A stretch of 64,000 bases of DNA from Flavobacteriaceae bacterium UBA3611 (GCA_002375495.1 DFLU01000013.1:12007-76006), one strand, 5' to 3'; shown: positions 16,825 to 25,742, counted from the stretch's first letter. Notes: generated by a model from the sequence alone, not told the origin. Program-made: numbers and translations.

Positions 16825-17670
16825 ATGCAAGCGTTATTGCACCAAATAGCTGAAACTAATGGGCTCTCCTTGCGGACATTTGAACCGCTAGCTGGAGGCG
16901 ATATCAACGATGTGTATTTGCTGAAATGTATCGAGACCAATGTTGTGGTGAAGTTGAATAACAGTGCTTCCTTCCCAGAAATGTTCGAAACTGAAGCGCG
17001 GGGATTGCAATTATTAGCTTCTTCTAACAGTTTTAGAATTCCTAGTGTCGTGGCAATTGGTACTGTTGGCAACATATCGTATTTACTATTGGAATATATA
17101 CAACCTGGCAGCAACACCAGCACGTTTTGGACCCAATTCGCCGAGCAATTGGCAACATTACATCGTACTTCTAACACACGATTTGGTTTATCACACAACA
17201 ATTATATCGGAAGCCTACCGCAGTATAATTCTGAAACGGAAACTGCAACCGACTTTTATATTTCCCAACGATTAGAACCACAATTTAAACTGGCTGCCGA
17301 AAACGGATATTCATTTCAGAATCTTTCGAGTTTTTATCGTACCATTTCAGAAGAAATCCCAAACGAACCACCATCGCTTATCCACGGTGATCTGTGGAGT
17401 GGGAATTATTTAGTCACTAAAAATTCGGAAGCCGTACTCATAGATCCCGCCGTCGCATTTGCACCACGCGAAATGGATCTAGCCATGATGCAACTATTCG
17501 GTGGATTTCCGAAACAGGTCTTTTCAGCTTACAACGAAATTTTTCCACTACAGAAAAACTGGGAAAAACGCACGACCATCTTTCAGCTTTATTATGTACT
17601 GGTACACCTCAATTTATTTGGCGATGGATACCTTCCGCAGGTAACGAAGGTACTAAACGATTTCAGTTAA
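16825..17670 (+). CDS. Fructosamine kinase family protein
   Basis: 281 residues of the fructosamine-3-kinase/ketosamine-3-kinase family, a protein-kinase-like fold that phosphorylates sugar adducts on amines and so allows removal of glycation damage. Seen: GGDINDVYLLK as the glycine-rich loop, LIHGDLWSGNYLV with catalytic Asp and Asn, and VLIDPAVAFAPREMDLAMM with the metal-binding Asp. The length is normal. It is the third gene of the 2TM-folA unit. The substrate is not known. Confidence 0.88.
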   Translation: MQALLHQIAETNGLSLRTFEPLAGGDINDVYLLKCIETNVVVKLNNSASFPEMFETEARGLQLLASSNSFRIPSVVAIGTVGNISYLLLEYIQPGSNTSTFWTQFAEQLATLHRTSNTRFGLSHNNYIGSLPQYNSETETATDFYISQRLEPQFKLAAENGYSFQNLSSFYRTISEEIPNEPPSLIHGDLWSGNYLVTKNSEAVLIDPAVAFAPREMDLAMMQLFGGFPKQVFSAYNEIFPLQKNWEKRTTIFQLYYVLVHLNLFGDGYLPQVTKVLNDFS

Positions 17671-17751
17671 CAAAACTTTCAAATTACTTTGGCATTTTAT
17701 TGGGCAAGGAAGCTTCTGCTACTGCGTATCTTTAATTAAAACAAAGAAATT

Positions 17752-18252
17752 ATGAGTCAAGAAAATTTATACAGTCAAGAGGCTATCGAAAAAATTAAGG
17801 AAATCGCAACCGATGTAGATTTCTGCATGATGGCAACTAACCTAACGGTACAGCCCATTAGTGCCATTCCGATGAGCACAAAAAAAGTAGATGACGCAGG
17901 GGCTATTTGGTTTTTAAGCAATAAAGATAGCGACCACAATGCCGATATTGTAAAAGACGAAAACACGCAATTATTGTATAGCGGAACAAGCAGTATGAAG
18001 TTTTTAAGCGTGTACGGTACAGCTGAAATTACCTACGACCGAGAAACCATTAAAGAATTATACAGTAGTGCAGACAATGCATGGTTTGAAGGAGAAGATG
18101 ACCCAAACATCACTGCCATCAAGTTTACGCCAACGGAAGCAGCCTATTGGAGTAACGACGAGAACAAAATAGTTACCTTATTTAAGCTCGCCCGAGCAGC
18201 AGTAACCGGTGAAAAGCAAGACATCGGAATTTCTGGAAAGATAAAGGTATAA
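17752..18252 (+). CDS. Pyridoxamine 5'-phosphate oxidase-fold flavin-binding protein (general stress protein 26-like)
   Basis: 166 residues with the split-barrel PNPOx-like fold of the general stress protein 26 group: DVDFCMMATNLTVQPISAIPMS, then IWFLSNKDSDHNADI, then TQLLYSGTSSMKFLSVYGTAEI and AYWSNDENKIVTLFKLARAAVTG. Members bind FMN or F420-like cofactors; the specific reaction is unknown. It is flanked by its own terminator (18267-18301). An imperfect -7 box (TATCTTTA, 17727-17734) precedes it, so it is probably monocistronic. Confidence 0.85.
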   Translation: MSQENLYSQEAIEKIKEIATDVDFCMMATNLTVQPISAIPMSTKKVDDAGAIWFLSNKDSDHNADIVKDENTQLLYSGTSSMKFLSVYGTAEITYDRETIKELYSSADNAWFEGEDDPNITAIKFTPTEAAYWSNDENKIVTLFKLARAAVTGEKQDIGISGKIKV

Positions 18253-18266
18253 ATAGGAATCCAACC

Positions 18267-18301
18267 TCCCCTTTTAGTTATTTCTGAAAGGGGATTTTTT
18301 A
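18267..18301 (+). terminator. Rho-independent terminator after the PNPOx-like gene
   Basis: TCCCCTTT (18267-18274) pairs with AAAGGGGA (18287-18294) around a 12-base loop, followed by TTTTTT. Confidence 0.8.
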
Positions 18302-18332
18302 TACTATTTTTACTTTCTAAAATTCAACCAAA

Positions 18333-19211
18333 ATGAAAGCATATATTTTTCCTGGGCAAGGCGCCCAATTTTCAGGTATGGGACAAGACCTTTATGAAGG
18401 ATCTTCTCAGGCTAAAGACTTGTTTGCACAAGCAAATGACGTATTGGGCTTCGACATTACTAAAATCATGTTTGAAGGTACTGCAGACGAGTTAAAAGAA
18501 ACCAAAGTTACCCAACCTGCCATATTTTTGCATTCAACCATCATGGCCAAAGTGATGGGAGATGCCTTTAAACCAGAAATGGTTGCCGGACACTCACTTG
18601 GAGAAATTTCTGCATTGGTTGCCAACAGAACGCTGGCATTTAGTGACGGTCTCAAGCTCGTTTCAAAGCGTGCCCAAGCGATGCAGAAAGCATGCGAATT
18701 AGAGCCCTCTACCATGGCGGCCGTACTTGGCTTAGAAGACCACCTTGTGGAAGCTATTTGCGCAGACACCCCTGGAACAGTAGTGGCAGCAAATTATAAC
18801 TGTCCGGGGCAATTGGTCATTTCTGGTGATATTGCGGCGGTAAATTTGGCCTGCGAAAAATTGACCGAAGCTGGAGCGCGCCGTGCGCTTTTGTTACCCG
18901 TAGGAGGCGCCTTCCATAGCCCGTTAATGGAACCTGCCCGAGAAGAATTGGCTGCTGCCATTGAAAACACAGTATTTACAGAACCCGCTTGCCCTATTTA
19001 TCAGAATGTATCTACGTTTGCCATTACAGCGCCTGAAGAAATAAAAAAGAATTTGATTTTTCAGCTAACGGCGCCGGTAAAATGGACTCAAAGTGTACAG
19101 CAAATGATACACGATGGAGCTACCGAGTTTATTGAAGTGGGACCAGGAAATGTACTACAAGGGTTGGTTCGTAAAATAGATCGGAGCGTAACTACCAGCA
19201 AAGCAGAATAA
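18333..19211 (+). CDS. fabD: Malonyl-CoA:ACP transacylase
   Basis: 292 residues. It loads malonyl groups onto acyl carrier protein for fatty-acid synthesis. Seen: FPGQGAQFSGMGQDLYE at the N-terminus, the nucleophile serine in AGHSLGEISALVA, GGAFHSPLME with the catalytic histidine, and EVGPGNVLQGLVRKI near the C-terminus. Length and motifs are standard. It is single, followed by a strong terminator. Confidence 0.96.
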   Translation: MKAYIFPGQGAQFSGMGQDLYEGSSQAKDLFAQANDVLGFDITKIMFEGTADELKETKVTQPAIFLHSTIMAKVMGDAFKPEMVAGHSLGEISALVANRTLAFSDGLKLVSKRAQAMQKACELEPSTMAAVLGLEDHLVEAICADTPGTVVAANYNCPGQLVISGDIAAVNLACEKLTEAGARRALLLPVGGAFHSPLMEPAREELAAAIENTVFTEPACPIYQNVSTFAITAPEEIKKNLIFQLTAPVKWTQSVQQMIHDGATEFIEVGPGNVLQGLVRKIDRSVTTSKAE

Positions 19212-19230
19212 TTTCAGCTAGACAAAAAAA

Positions 19231-19262
19231 AATCCCGAAATAATTACTTCGGGATTTTTTTT
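19231..19262. terminator. Bidirectional terminator between fabD and a small basic protein gene
   Basis: AATCCCGAA (19231-19239) pairs with TTCGGGATT (19248-19256). It is preceded by an A-run and followed by a T-run, so it can stop transcription from both sides. The converging small gene ends at 19275. Confidence 0.88.
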
Positions 19263-19274
19263 GTTTTTATAAAC

Positions 19275-19466
19275 TTATGCACTTATTCTGCAGTCGTCAC
19301 AATCTTTAATTTTTCCATAATATGTTTCACGATATTTATGGAGTGTTTTTACGGGTACATTCAGTAAGGTTTTTTGAATGTATACTACTTTAGTGGTTAA
19401 CATTCCCATTGCCTCTGAAAATCGTTTTTCATTCTTGGTCTTTCTTCTGACCGATACTAGTTTCAT
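19275..19466 (-). CDS. Small conserved basic protein, unknown function
   Basis: 63 residues from the ATG at 19466. The frame continues upstream to 19526, but the extra 20 residues look like untranslated leader. The product is Lys/Arg-rich with four cysteine/aspartate positions at the end (KIKDCDDCRISA) and the segment NEKRFSEAMGMLTTKVVYIQ. From memory, similar short proteins occur in other Flavobacteriia, but this was not searched. CxxC at the C-terminus could bind metal. It sits between fabD and an amidohydrolase and does not look like a shadow: neither opposite-strand frame encodes anything. Confidence 0.6.
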   Translation of the reverse strand: MKLVSVRRKTKNEKRFSEAMGMLTTKVVYIQKTLLNVPVKTLHKYRETYYGKIKDCDDCRISA

Positions 19467-19566
19467 GATACTTATTTTAAATGCGTTACAGGCTGCAAAA
19501 GAACAAAGCCTGCTGTGAGCGAGCAAATATATACCGTTAAACTTTTACTAAGTCAATGTTAAGGCG

Positions 19567-20844
19567 CTAAGGTAGGTTATTGTAAATCTTGCCCTCTTTC
19601 ATCACAAAAACTACATTTTCCATGGTTTCAATAGTTTGAGTAGGGTCCTCATTAACAGCTACTATGTCTGCAATAAATCCTACCGCTAATTGTCCTAACT
19701 CATTTTCCATATCTAATAATTTGGCATTCACTAGAGTTGCAGACTGAAGTGCAAAAACAGGCGACCATCCTGATTCTACCATATATCTAAATTCTTTTGC
19801 ATTATCACCATGTGGAAAAACTCCGGCATCGGTTCCAAAAGCTATATTCACCCCCTCTTTGCTCACCATTGCGAATGTTTCCTTTAGCTGTGCATCGATC
19901 ATCACTATCTTCGGAATGATAATTTCTGGGTAATAGCCTGGTACTTTTGCTTTTTCGGCCACATATCTCCCAGCCGATAAGGTAGGCACGAGATATGTGC
20001 CATATTGTTTCATGAGTTGGGCAGTTTCTAAATCCATCAACGATCCGTGTTCAATTGTGAGAACTCCTGCTTTTATGGCACGTTTCATACCTTCGATACC
20101 GTGGGCATGGGCGGCAACAGACATTCCATACTCGTTTGCTGTTTTTACAATTTCGTTTAGTTCTTCTTGAGTGAATTGCGGATTGTGCCCATTTTTACTA
20201 ACACTAAGCACGCCTCCTGTGGCTGTAATTTTAATACAATCTGCCCCATTCTTGTAGCGTTGTCGCACGGCTTTTCTAGCCTCAACTGGGCCATTTATTA
20301 CTCCTTCGGCAGGACCAGGATCGCCCATTAGTTCTTTTTTTCGTCCGTTGGTTGGGTCTGCATGTCCGCCAGTGGTTGCAATGGCTTTTTCGGCAGTATA
20401 AATACGTGGCCCTGGAACTTTGCCCTTGGCAATTGCATTCCGAAGTGCAACATTTACGCCACTACCCCCAAGATCCCGAACAGTGGTGAAGCCAGCCATC
20501 AAAGTTCTTTTGGCAATATCTGCAGCATTGAAGGCGACATCAGCCTCGTTAAGTGTAAACGGCTTGACGTAATTATCTGGACTGGTTTCACTTTCGATAT
20601 GCACATGCATATCGATGAGCCCTGGCAATACCGTTTTATCCCGCAAATCTATGGTGATATCGTCTTTTTTTCGGGAGGCAACAAAGCCGTCTTCAATACT
20701 TTTAATCTTTTTTCCAGAAACGATAATCGTTTTATTGGTAATAATTGTCCCTTTTTTAGCGTCAAACACTTTTCCGCAGTGCAGGTAGGTATCTTGGGCT
20801 AAACTAATTTGGGAAATAAATAACAGAAGTAATAGTAAACGCAT
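19567..20844 (-). CDS. Exported amidohydrolase family metal-dependent peptidase/imidazolonepropionase-like
   Basis: 425 residues. The signal peptide (LLLLLFISQISLAQ) predicts export to the periplasm. The amidohydrolase motifs are present: LPGLIDMHVHIES (metal-binding HxH), DCIKITATGG (likely the carboxylated lysine), VAAHAHGIEGMKRAI, TIEHGS and FGTDAGVFPHG (metal-binding Asp). The sequence resembles the Xaa-Pro dipeptidase/imidazolonepropionase-related subgroup common in Bacteroidota. The substrate is unknown; cyclic dipeptides or Xaa-Pro peptides are likely guesses. It stands alone on the minus strand. Confidence 0.87.
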   Translation of the reverse strand: MRLLLLLLFISQISLAQDTYLHCGKVFDAKKGTIITNKTIIVSGKKIKSIEDGFVASRKKDDITIDLRDKTVLPGLIDMHVHIESETSPDNYVKPFTLNEADVAFNAADIAKRTLMAGFTTVRDLGGSGVNVALRNAIAKGKVPGPRIYTAEKAIATTGGHADPTNGRKKELMGDPGPAEGVINGPVEARKAVRQRYKNGADCIKITATGGVLSVSKNGHNPQFTQEELNEIVKTANEYGMSVAAHAHGIEGMKRAIKAGVLTIEHGSLMDLETAQLMKQYGTYLVPTLSAGRYVAEKAKVPGYYPEIIIPKIVMIDAQLKETFAMVSKEGVNIAFGTDAGVFPHGDNAKEFRYMVESGWSPVFALQSATLVNAKLLDMENELGQLAVGFIADIVAVNEDPTQTIETMENVVFVMKEGKIYNNLP

Positions 20845-20942
20845 GGTTGTGTTTTTTACGAATGTAATGAATAATTGGCTATCCCCTTTGAAGCAGAGTT
20901 TAATTGGTCAGCATTTAGAATAACAAGTATCAATCTGGTCAA

Positions 20943-21965
20943 TTAGTCAATACCGCGAACTTTCTTTTCCCAAGCCCATGCAGAGGCCAAAGCAGCATCT
21001 ATATCATGTTGGGCTTTCCAACGCAATTCATCGTTGGCTTTTTTCGTATCTGCATATACCGCCACCACATCTCCCGGTCTACGATCAACAATCTTATAGT
21101 TTAACGTTTCTCCTGTTACCCTTTCGAAGGCACTTACAATTTCAAGCACACTTTTTCCCATACCCGTACCCACATTGAAAACTCTAAATTTTGTTGAATT
21201 TTCAGCACGTATTAATCGTTCTATGGCCTTTACATGAGCATCGGCAAGATCTACCACATGAATGTAATCGCGAATACAACTTCCGTCAGGTGTGGGATAA
21301 TCATTGCCAAATATGGAAAGTTCTTTTCGCACTCCAGCCGCTGTTTGGGTAATGTATGGTACTAAATTCTGCGGAATCCCAACAGGTAGTTCGCCTATTA
21401 AACCAGAAGGGTGTGCCCCTACCGGATTAAAATAGCGTAATGCAATCGCGTTTAGATTTGAAACATTACAGACATCTGAAATAATCTCTTCGCTTATTTG
21501 TTTGGTGTTTCCATAGGGCGAAATTGCCTTCTTGATAGGCGCTTCTTCATCGATGGGTAACGAATCAGGTTCACCATAAACCGTGCAAGAAGAACTAAAA
21601 ATAAAGTTGGATATGCCGTGGACTTTACATTCTTGAAGGAGATGTATTAATGTAGTGACATTGTTTTCGTAATACAACAACGGATTTTCAACACTTTCAC
21701 CAACAGCCTTGCTTGCCGCAAAATGAATAATACCGTCAATATTGTTATAACGTTCAAAAAAACTCGTTACATCGTTTTTTACCCGTAAATCGAGTCGCTC
21801 AAACGTAGGTGGTATATTGGTAATTTCAGTAATACCCTGCAGCACATCGATCGATGTATTAGAAAGATTATCGATAATGAGTACCTCATAACCAGCTTTT
21901 TGCAACGCAACAACGGTATGCGATCCAATATATCCTAATCCGCCCGTTACTAGAATCCGCTTCAT
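20943..21965 (-). CDS. galE: UDP-glucose 4-epimerase
   Basis: 340 residues of the extended short-chain dehydrogenase fold. Seen: GGLGYIGSHTVVALQ (NAD binding), FSSSCTVYGEPD with the catalytic Ser, SPYGNTKQISEEI with the YxxxK pair, and RYFNPVGAHPSGLIGE. It interconverts UDP-glucose and UDP-galactose for surface polysaccharide synthesis. Its start follows the stop of the DegT aminotransferase gene with no base in between, so the two are one operon. Confidence 0.95.
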   Translation of the reverse strand: MKRILVTGGLGYIGSHTVVALQKAGYEVLIIDNLSNTSIDVLQGITEITNIPPTFERLDLRVKNDVTSFFERYNNIDGIIHFAASKAVGESVENPLLYYENNVTTLIHLLQECKVHGISNFIFSSSCTVYGEPDSLPIDEEAPIKKAISPYGNTKQISEEIISDVCNVSNLNAIALRYFNPVGAHPSGLIGELPVGIPQNLVPYITQTAAGVRKELSIFGNDYPTPDGSCIRDYIHVVDLADAHVKAIERLIRAENSTKFRVFNVGTGMGKSVLEIVSAFERVTGETLNYKIVDRRPGDVVAVYADTKKANDELRWKAQHDIDAALASAWAWEKKVRGID

Positions 21966-23123
21966 TTAGCTAGTCACAAAATTAATAATGGTCTGTGTGA
22001 TAAATGCAATCTGTTCATCATCTAATTCAGTATGCATAGGCAGTGAAATCACCTCTTTCACTAATTGGTTGGTTACAGGAAAATCTGCTTCATTGTAACG
22101 TGAATCGGCATACGCCTTTTGTAAATGCAACGGAATTGGATAGTACACGCCACATGGAATTTCGTTCTCATTTAAGTGTGCCACCAAAGCGTCTCTATCT
22201 GCATCAATAATGCGGAGTGTATACTGATGAAAAACATGGCAATCGCATACATCACATATGGTATTTCCTGCATCACAATAACCTGTGGGTGTGATAATAC
22301 CTTCAATTCCTGCAAAGGCTTCAGTATATTTTCGCGCTGCGTTTCTCCTGGCAGCATTATACGCATCTAAATGTGGGAGTTTAGCCCTAAGAATGGTAGC
22401 CTGAATAGAATCGAGCCTTGAGTTTACACCTACCACATCGTGATGGTAGCGCACATACATACCGTGGTTTACAATTCCCCTAATGGTATGCGCCAAATCA
22501 TCATCGTTGGTAAAAATAGCACCTCCGTCTCCGTAGCATCCTAAATTCTTTGAAGGAAAAAATGATGTTGACCCTACATGGCCAATACCGCCCGTTTTTG
22601 TTTTAGTACCGTCTTTAGAAGTGTAGTTTGCTCCTATCCCCTGCGCATTATCTTCGATCACAAATAAATCGTGTGCTGCGGCCAATTCCATAATCGCATC
22701 CATGTTGGCTGCAAGACCAAATAGATGTACAGGTACAATCGCTTTTGTTTTAGGAGTGATTGCTTTTTTGATAGCATCGATATCAATGTTGAAATTTACA
22801 GGATCTACATCTACCAACACCGGCGTGAGTTGCAAAAGTGCAATCACCTCTACGGTAGCCGCGAAGGTAAAATCGGCAGTAATCACTTCATCACCTGGTT
22901 TTAGCCCCAATCCCATCATAGCAATTTGTAGTGCATCGGTGCCATTTGCACACGGAATGACATGTTTTACGCCCAAATAATCTTCCAATTCTTTCTGAAA
23001 AGAATGTACTTCGGGCCCGTTCACAAATGCAGTAGATTCTATAACATCTAACACAGATGTGTCTACTTGTTCTTTAATATGTTGATACTGGCCTTTAAGA
23101 TCGACCATTTGAATTTTTTTCAT
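21966..23123 (-). CDS. DegT/DnrJ/EryC1/StrS family sugar-nucleotide aminotransferase
   Basis: 385 residues from the ATG at 23123 (MKKIQMVDLKGQYQ, the usual start). The open frame runs to 23180 but those 19 residues are not conserved-looking. PLP-dependent fold: HVIPCANGTDALQIAMMGLG, DFTFAATVEVI, FVIEDNAQGIGANY, and the Schiff-base lysine in STSFFPSKNLGCYGDGG. It adds an amino group to a keto-sugar nucleotide, probably for surface glycans, consistent with galE as its operon partner. Between PTGYC and HVFHQYTLRI there is a short cysteine-rich insert (C-x7-C-x2-C-x-C), which could bind metal. Confidence 0.92.
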   Translation of the reverse strand: MKKIQMVDLKGQYQHIKEQVDTSVLDVIESTAFVNGPEVHSFQKELEDYLGVKHVIPCANGTDALQIAMMGLGLKPGDEVITADFTFAATVEVIALLQLTPVLVDVDPVNFNIDIDAIKKAITPKTKAIVPVHLFGLAANMDAIMELAAAHDLFVIEDNAQGIGANYTSKDGTKTKTGGIGHVGSTSFFPSKNLGCYGDGGAIFTNDDDLAHTIRGIVNHGMYVRYHHDVVGVNSRLDSIQATILRAKLPHLDAYNAARRNAARKYTEAFAGIEGIITPTGYCDAGNTICDVCDCHVFHQYTLRIIDADRDALVAHLNENEIPCGVYYPIPLHLQKAYADSRYNEADFPVTNQLVKEVISLPMHTELDDEQIAFITQTIINFVTS

Positions 23124-23208
23124 AGACAGACTAAAATAGATACGCTGGGTAAAAATACGAAAAACCCCTAGCCAAGCCATATTATTTATAGAATAACCAT
23201 AGCAACAT

Positions 23209-23216
23209 TAATTTTG
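23209..23216 (+). promoter_or_regulatory. Candidate -7 box of waaA (TAATTTTG)
   Basis: TAATTTTG matches TAnnTTTG and ends 15 bases before the GTG start at 23232, giving a very short leader. Confidence 0.45.
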
Positions 23217-23231
23217 GTAATTTAGACGCCT

Positions 23232-24488
23232 GTGCACATACTTTACAACATAGCAACCCATATCGCCACGTTTTTCATATGGCTTTCTTCCTTATTCAAT
23301 TCGAAGATGGCAATGTTTGTAGCTGGCAGAAAACACACGTTTAAAGATCTTTCAGGTGCTATAAAAGCAACAGACGCAACAATTTGGTTCCATTGTGCTT
23401 CTTTGGGTGAATTTGAACAGGGTTTCCCCATTATGGAGGCTGTAAAAAATAAATTTCCTGAACATAAGCTCATCGTTTCTTTCTTTTCCCCCTCCGGATA
23501 TGAAATCAAAAAAAATACACCCATAGCAGATGTAGTGGTCTATTTACCACTAGACTCACCTAAAAATGCCAAACAATTTATCACCAAAGCGCATCCAAGT
23601 GTGGCGATTTTTGTGAAATACGAATTCTGGCCCAATTATTTGTTTGAGCTTGAAAAACAAAAGATTCCTGCTGTATTGATCTCTGGACTCTTCAGAGAAA
23701 ACCAAGTGTTTTTTAAGTCCTACGGAAATTTTATGCGAAAGGCACTGCGTACCTTCAATCATCTTTTTGTTCAGAATAAAGCGTCACAAACACTTTTGAA
23801 ATCTATTGGTATTGAAAACAGCTCGATAAGTGGTGACACAAGATTCGACAGGGTTTCCCATCAGATTGAACAAGACAATTCATTAGCTTTCATGGATTCC
23901 TTTACCGAAAATAAGCTTTGCATTGTCTGCGGAAGCACATGGCCAGAAGATGATGCGGTTCTGGCACCTTATATTAATGCCGCTCCCAAAAATGTGGTAT
24001 TTGTAATCGCTCCACACAAAATAGACCCTGAAAAGCTACACAAGTTGGCGCAAAAGTTGAAGAAACCTACACTGCACTATTCATCGCTACAACAGCAAGA
24101 AGAGGCGTCTAGTGCGCCTACTGTTATTATAATTGACACCATAGGATTGCTCACCAAAATCTATAGCTATGCCGATATTGCCTATATAGGAGGCGCTATG
24201 GGTAATACAGGTTTGCACAACATTTTAGAAGCAGCCACATTTGGTGTTCCTATTGTAATTGGAAATAATTATGATGATTTCCCAGAGGCCAGCCGGTTGC
24301 AATCGTTAGCAGGTTTGTTTTCTATTTCGAATGCAGATGAACTTCGTCAAATCATGGACAAATTGGTAGAAGATGCCAATTTCAGAAATAAAGCTGGAAT
24401 GATCGCAGGCCATTTTGTAAACAGCAATACAGGTGCCACGGCTATTACAATGCAGTATCTTGAAACCCTATTACAATCTACACCGTAA
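23232..24488 (+). CDS. waaA: 3-deoxy-D-manno-octulosonic acid (Kdo) transferase
   Basis: 418 residues. It adds Kdo to lipid A precursor at the inner membrane, an early step of LPS core synthesis. It has an N-terminal hydrophobic anchor (ATHIATFFIWLSSLF), the GT30 acceptor-domain motifs IWFHCASLGEFEQGFPIMEAV and KYEFWPNYLFEL, and the C-terminal CMP-Kdo site with YIGGAMGNTGLHNILEAATFGVPIVIG. The start is a GTG (MHILYNI), because no ATG lies in frame earlier. It converges with the DUF2461 gene and the two overlap by 11 bases. Confidence 0.93.
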   Translation: MHILYNIATHIATFFIWLSSLFNSKMAMFVAGRKHTFKDLSGAIKATDATIWFHCASLGEFEQGFPIMEAVKNKFPEHKLIVSFFSPSGYEIKKNTPIADVVVYLPLDSPKNAKQFITKAHPSVAIFVKYEFWPNYLFELEKQKIPAVLISGLFRENQVFFKSYGNFMRKALRTFNHLFVQNKASQTLLKSIGIENSSISGDTRFDRVSHQIEQDNSLAFMDSFTENKLCIVCGSTWPEDDAVLAPYINAAPKNVVFVIAPHKIDPEKLHKLAQKLKKPTLHYSSLQQQEEASSAPTVIIIDTIGLLTKIYSYADIAYIGGAMGNTGLHNILEAATFGVPIVIGNNYDDFPEASRLQSLAGLFSISNADELRQIMDKLVEDANFRNKAGMIAGHFVNSNTGATAITMQYLETLLQSTP

Positions 24489-25131
24489 CGGCTTGGTTTA
24501 GGTACCGTCTAAAAGGCAACATTTCTTTATAAATTTCAATCACCTGAGCGTCAAAATTGGTGCTTAAAATTTCTTTATGGGTTAGCGACACTGTAACGGC
24601 AAACGATTTTCGACGCAACAAATCGATATGCGGGTGTGATTGTGAGAACCCTTTGGGGGCTGTTTTAAGAGGATCATCTTGCACCAGACCGCCAAAGCAT
24701 TTCCGGAAACTCTTTTTAGCCATAATCTGCTTCAATTCTTCTCCGTTATAATCTATTCCTTGACGAATACTTTTCAGCACCTTAGACGACGGGTGCCAGT
24801 AACCTCCACCTATGAATGATTCTTTGTGGCTTAAATGGATATAAAAATCGCCTTGCTTGCTCAGTTGGTCTAATCCTGCCCCAAAATGGTCCTTATAGAT
24901 TGGTTTATTTGGGTGAAACATCAAATTGTTATTGATACGGTTGATCGCCTTTTTGCCAGGGGTGTCGAAATAATCAGGATCGATTTCAGCAAGTTTCACA
25001 TTCATTTTGTCGAGCCAAGAAATATAGTAATTACGTACCTGGTGATACGCTTTCCTATTAGCATCCATCCATTCTTTAGTATTGTTTTGTTCCAATTTCC
25101 GCAGAAAACTAAACATATCAGAAAAACCCAT
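24478..25131 (-). CDS. DUF2461 family protein
   Basis: 217 residues. The family pattern is clear: FSFLRKLEQNNTKEWMDANR at the N-terminus, MFHPNKPIYKDHFGAGL, GDFYIHLSHKESFIGGGYWHP in the middle and KSIRQGIDYNGEELKQIM. DUF2461 proteins are widespread and uncharacterised. The last 11 bases overlap the end of waaA on the other strand. It starts at an ATG. Confidence 0.9.
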   Translation of the reverse strand: MGFSDMFSFLRKLEQNNTKEWMDANRKAYHQVRNYYISWLDKMNVKLAEIDPDYFDTPGKKAINRINNNLMFHPNKPIYKDHFGAGLDQLSKQGDFYIHLSHKESFIGGGYWHPSSKVLKSIRQGIDYNGEELKQIMAKKSFRKCFGGLVQDDPLKTAPKGFSQSHPHIDLLRRKSFAVTVSLTHKEILSTNFDAQVIEIYKEMLPFRRYLNQAVTV

Positions 25132-25195
25132 ATTTTTTATTTTATAATAGTGAAACTAAAGAAATCTCTTTTAAAACTTTAATAAAACTTTACGA

Positions 25196-25224
25196 TTGTG
25201 CGAATGTTAAATACGATAGCTTTG
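25196..25224 (+). promoter_or_regulatory. Promoter of the first acidic-lipoprotein operon (TTG-N18-TAGCTTTG)
   Basis: TTG at 25196-25198, an 18-base spacer and TAGCTTTG at 25217-25224 give a complete Bacteroidota promoter. The first gene starts 30 bases after the -7 box. Confidence 0.75.
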
Positions 25225-25253
25225 TTCAGTAATTTAACACAAACCTAACTAGT

Positions 25254-25475
25254 ATGAAAAAAGTATTTGTAACCGCTGCACTTATAGGAGCTGTTTTCGC
25301 AACTACTTCTTGTAGAGAGACTAAGACTGAAACCAAAGAAGTCATTGTTGAGAAGCAAGTAGAAGTTGAAAAAGACGAGGACAAAGGCATCTTAGAGCGT
25401 GCCGCATCAGAAGTTGACAAAGAAGTGAACGAAGAAATCAATGAAGAAATTGATAAAATAGGAAACGACGATTAA
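25254..25475 (+). CDS. Small acidic SCRET-motif lipoprotein (copy 1)
   Basis: 73 residues. A lipoprotein signal peptide ends at C20 (lipobox TTSC), directly followed by RETKTETKEV. The mature protein is short, very rich in Glu and Lys (VEKQVEVEKDEDKG) and lacks globular features. The Arg-Glu-Thr after the cysteine is shared by five proteins in this region. The acidic residues immediately after the lipidated cysteine resemble the export signals that place lipoproteins on the surface of Flavobacteria, but this is inference. It is first in a three-gene unit. The gene length is far too small for an enzyme. Confidence 0.78.
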   Translation: MKKVFVTAALIGAVFATTSCRETKTETKEVIVEKQVEVEKDEDKGILERAASEVDKEVNEEINEEIDKIGNDD

Positions 25476-25493
25476 CCATTAAATGACCTAATT

Positions 25494-25724
25494 ATGAAAA
25501 AATTAATTTTAAGCCTTGCCGTACTTTTTACATTAAGTACCGCATTTGTTTCATGTAGAGAAACCAAAGAAACCAAAATTGAAGTTGAAGCTGACGACGT
25601 AGCAGATGACGTAGAAGATGCTATGGACGATGCTGGAGACGCATTGGAAGATACCGGAGACGCTATGGAAGATGCTGCAGATGATGTTGAAGATGCCGTA
25701 ACTGGTGAAGACGACAATATGTAA
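25494..25724 (+). CDS. Small acidic SCRET-motif lipoprotein (copy 2, heptad repeats)
   Basis: 76 residues. The lipobox FVSC ends at C21, followed by RETKETKIE. The rest is an Asp/Glu-rich chain with a seven-residue period: EDAMDDA, GDALEDT, GDAMEDA, ADDVEDA. That is an amphipathic helix pattern like that of LEA-type or YtxH-like stress proteins. It starts 18 bases after copy 1 and ends 18 bases before copy 3, so the three are one operon. Function unknown. Confidence 0.78.
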   Translation: MKKLILSLAVLFTLSTAFVSCRETKETKIEVEADDVADDVEDAMDDAGDALEDTGDAMEDAADDVEDAVTGEDDNM

Positions 25725-25742
25725 CCGTCTAATACTATTAAT

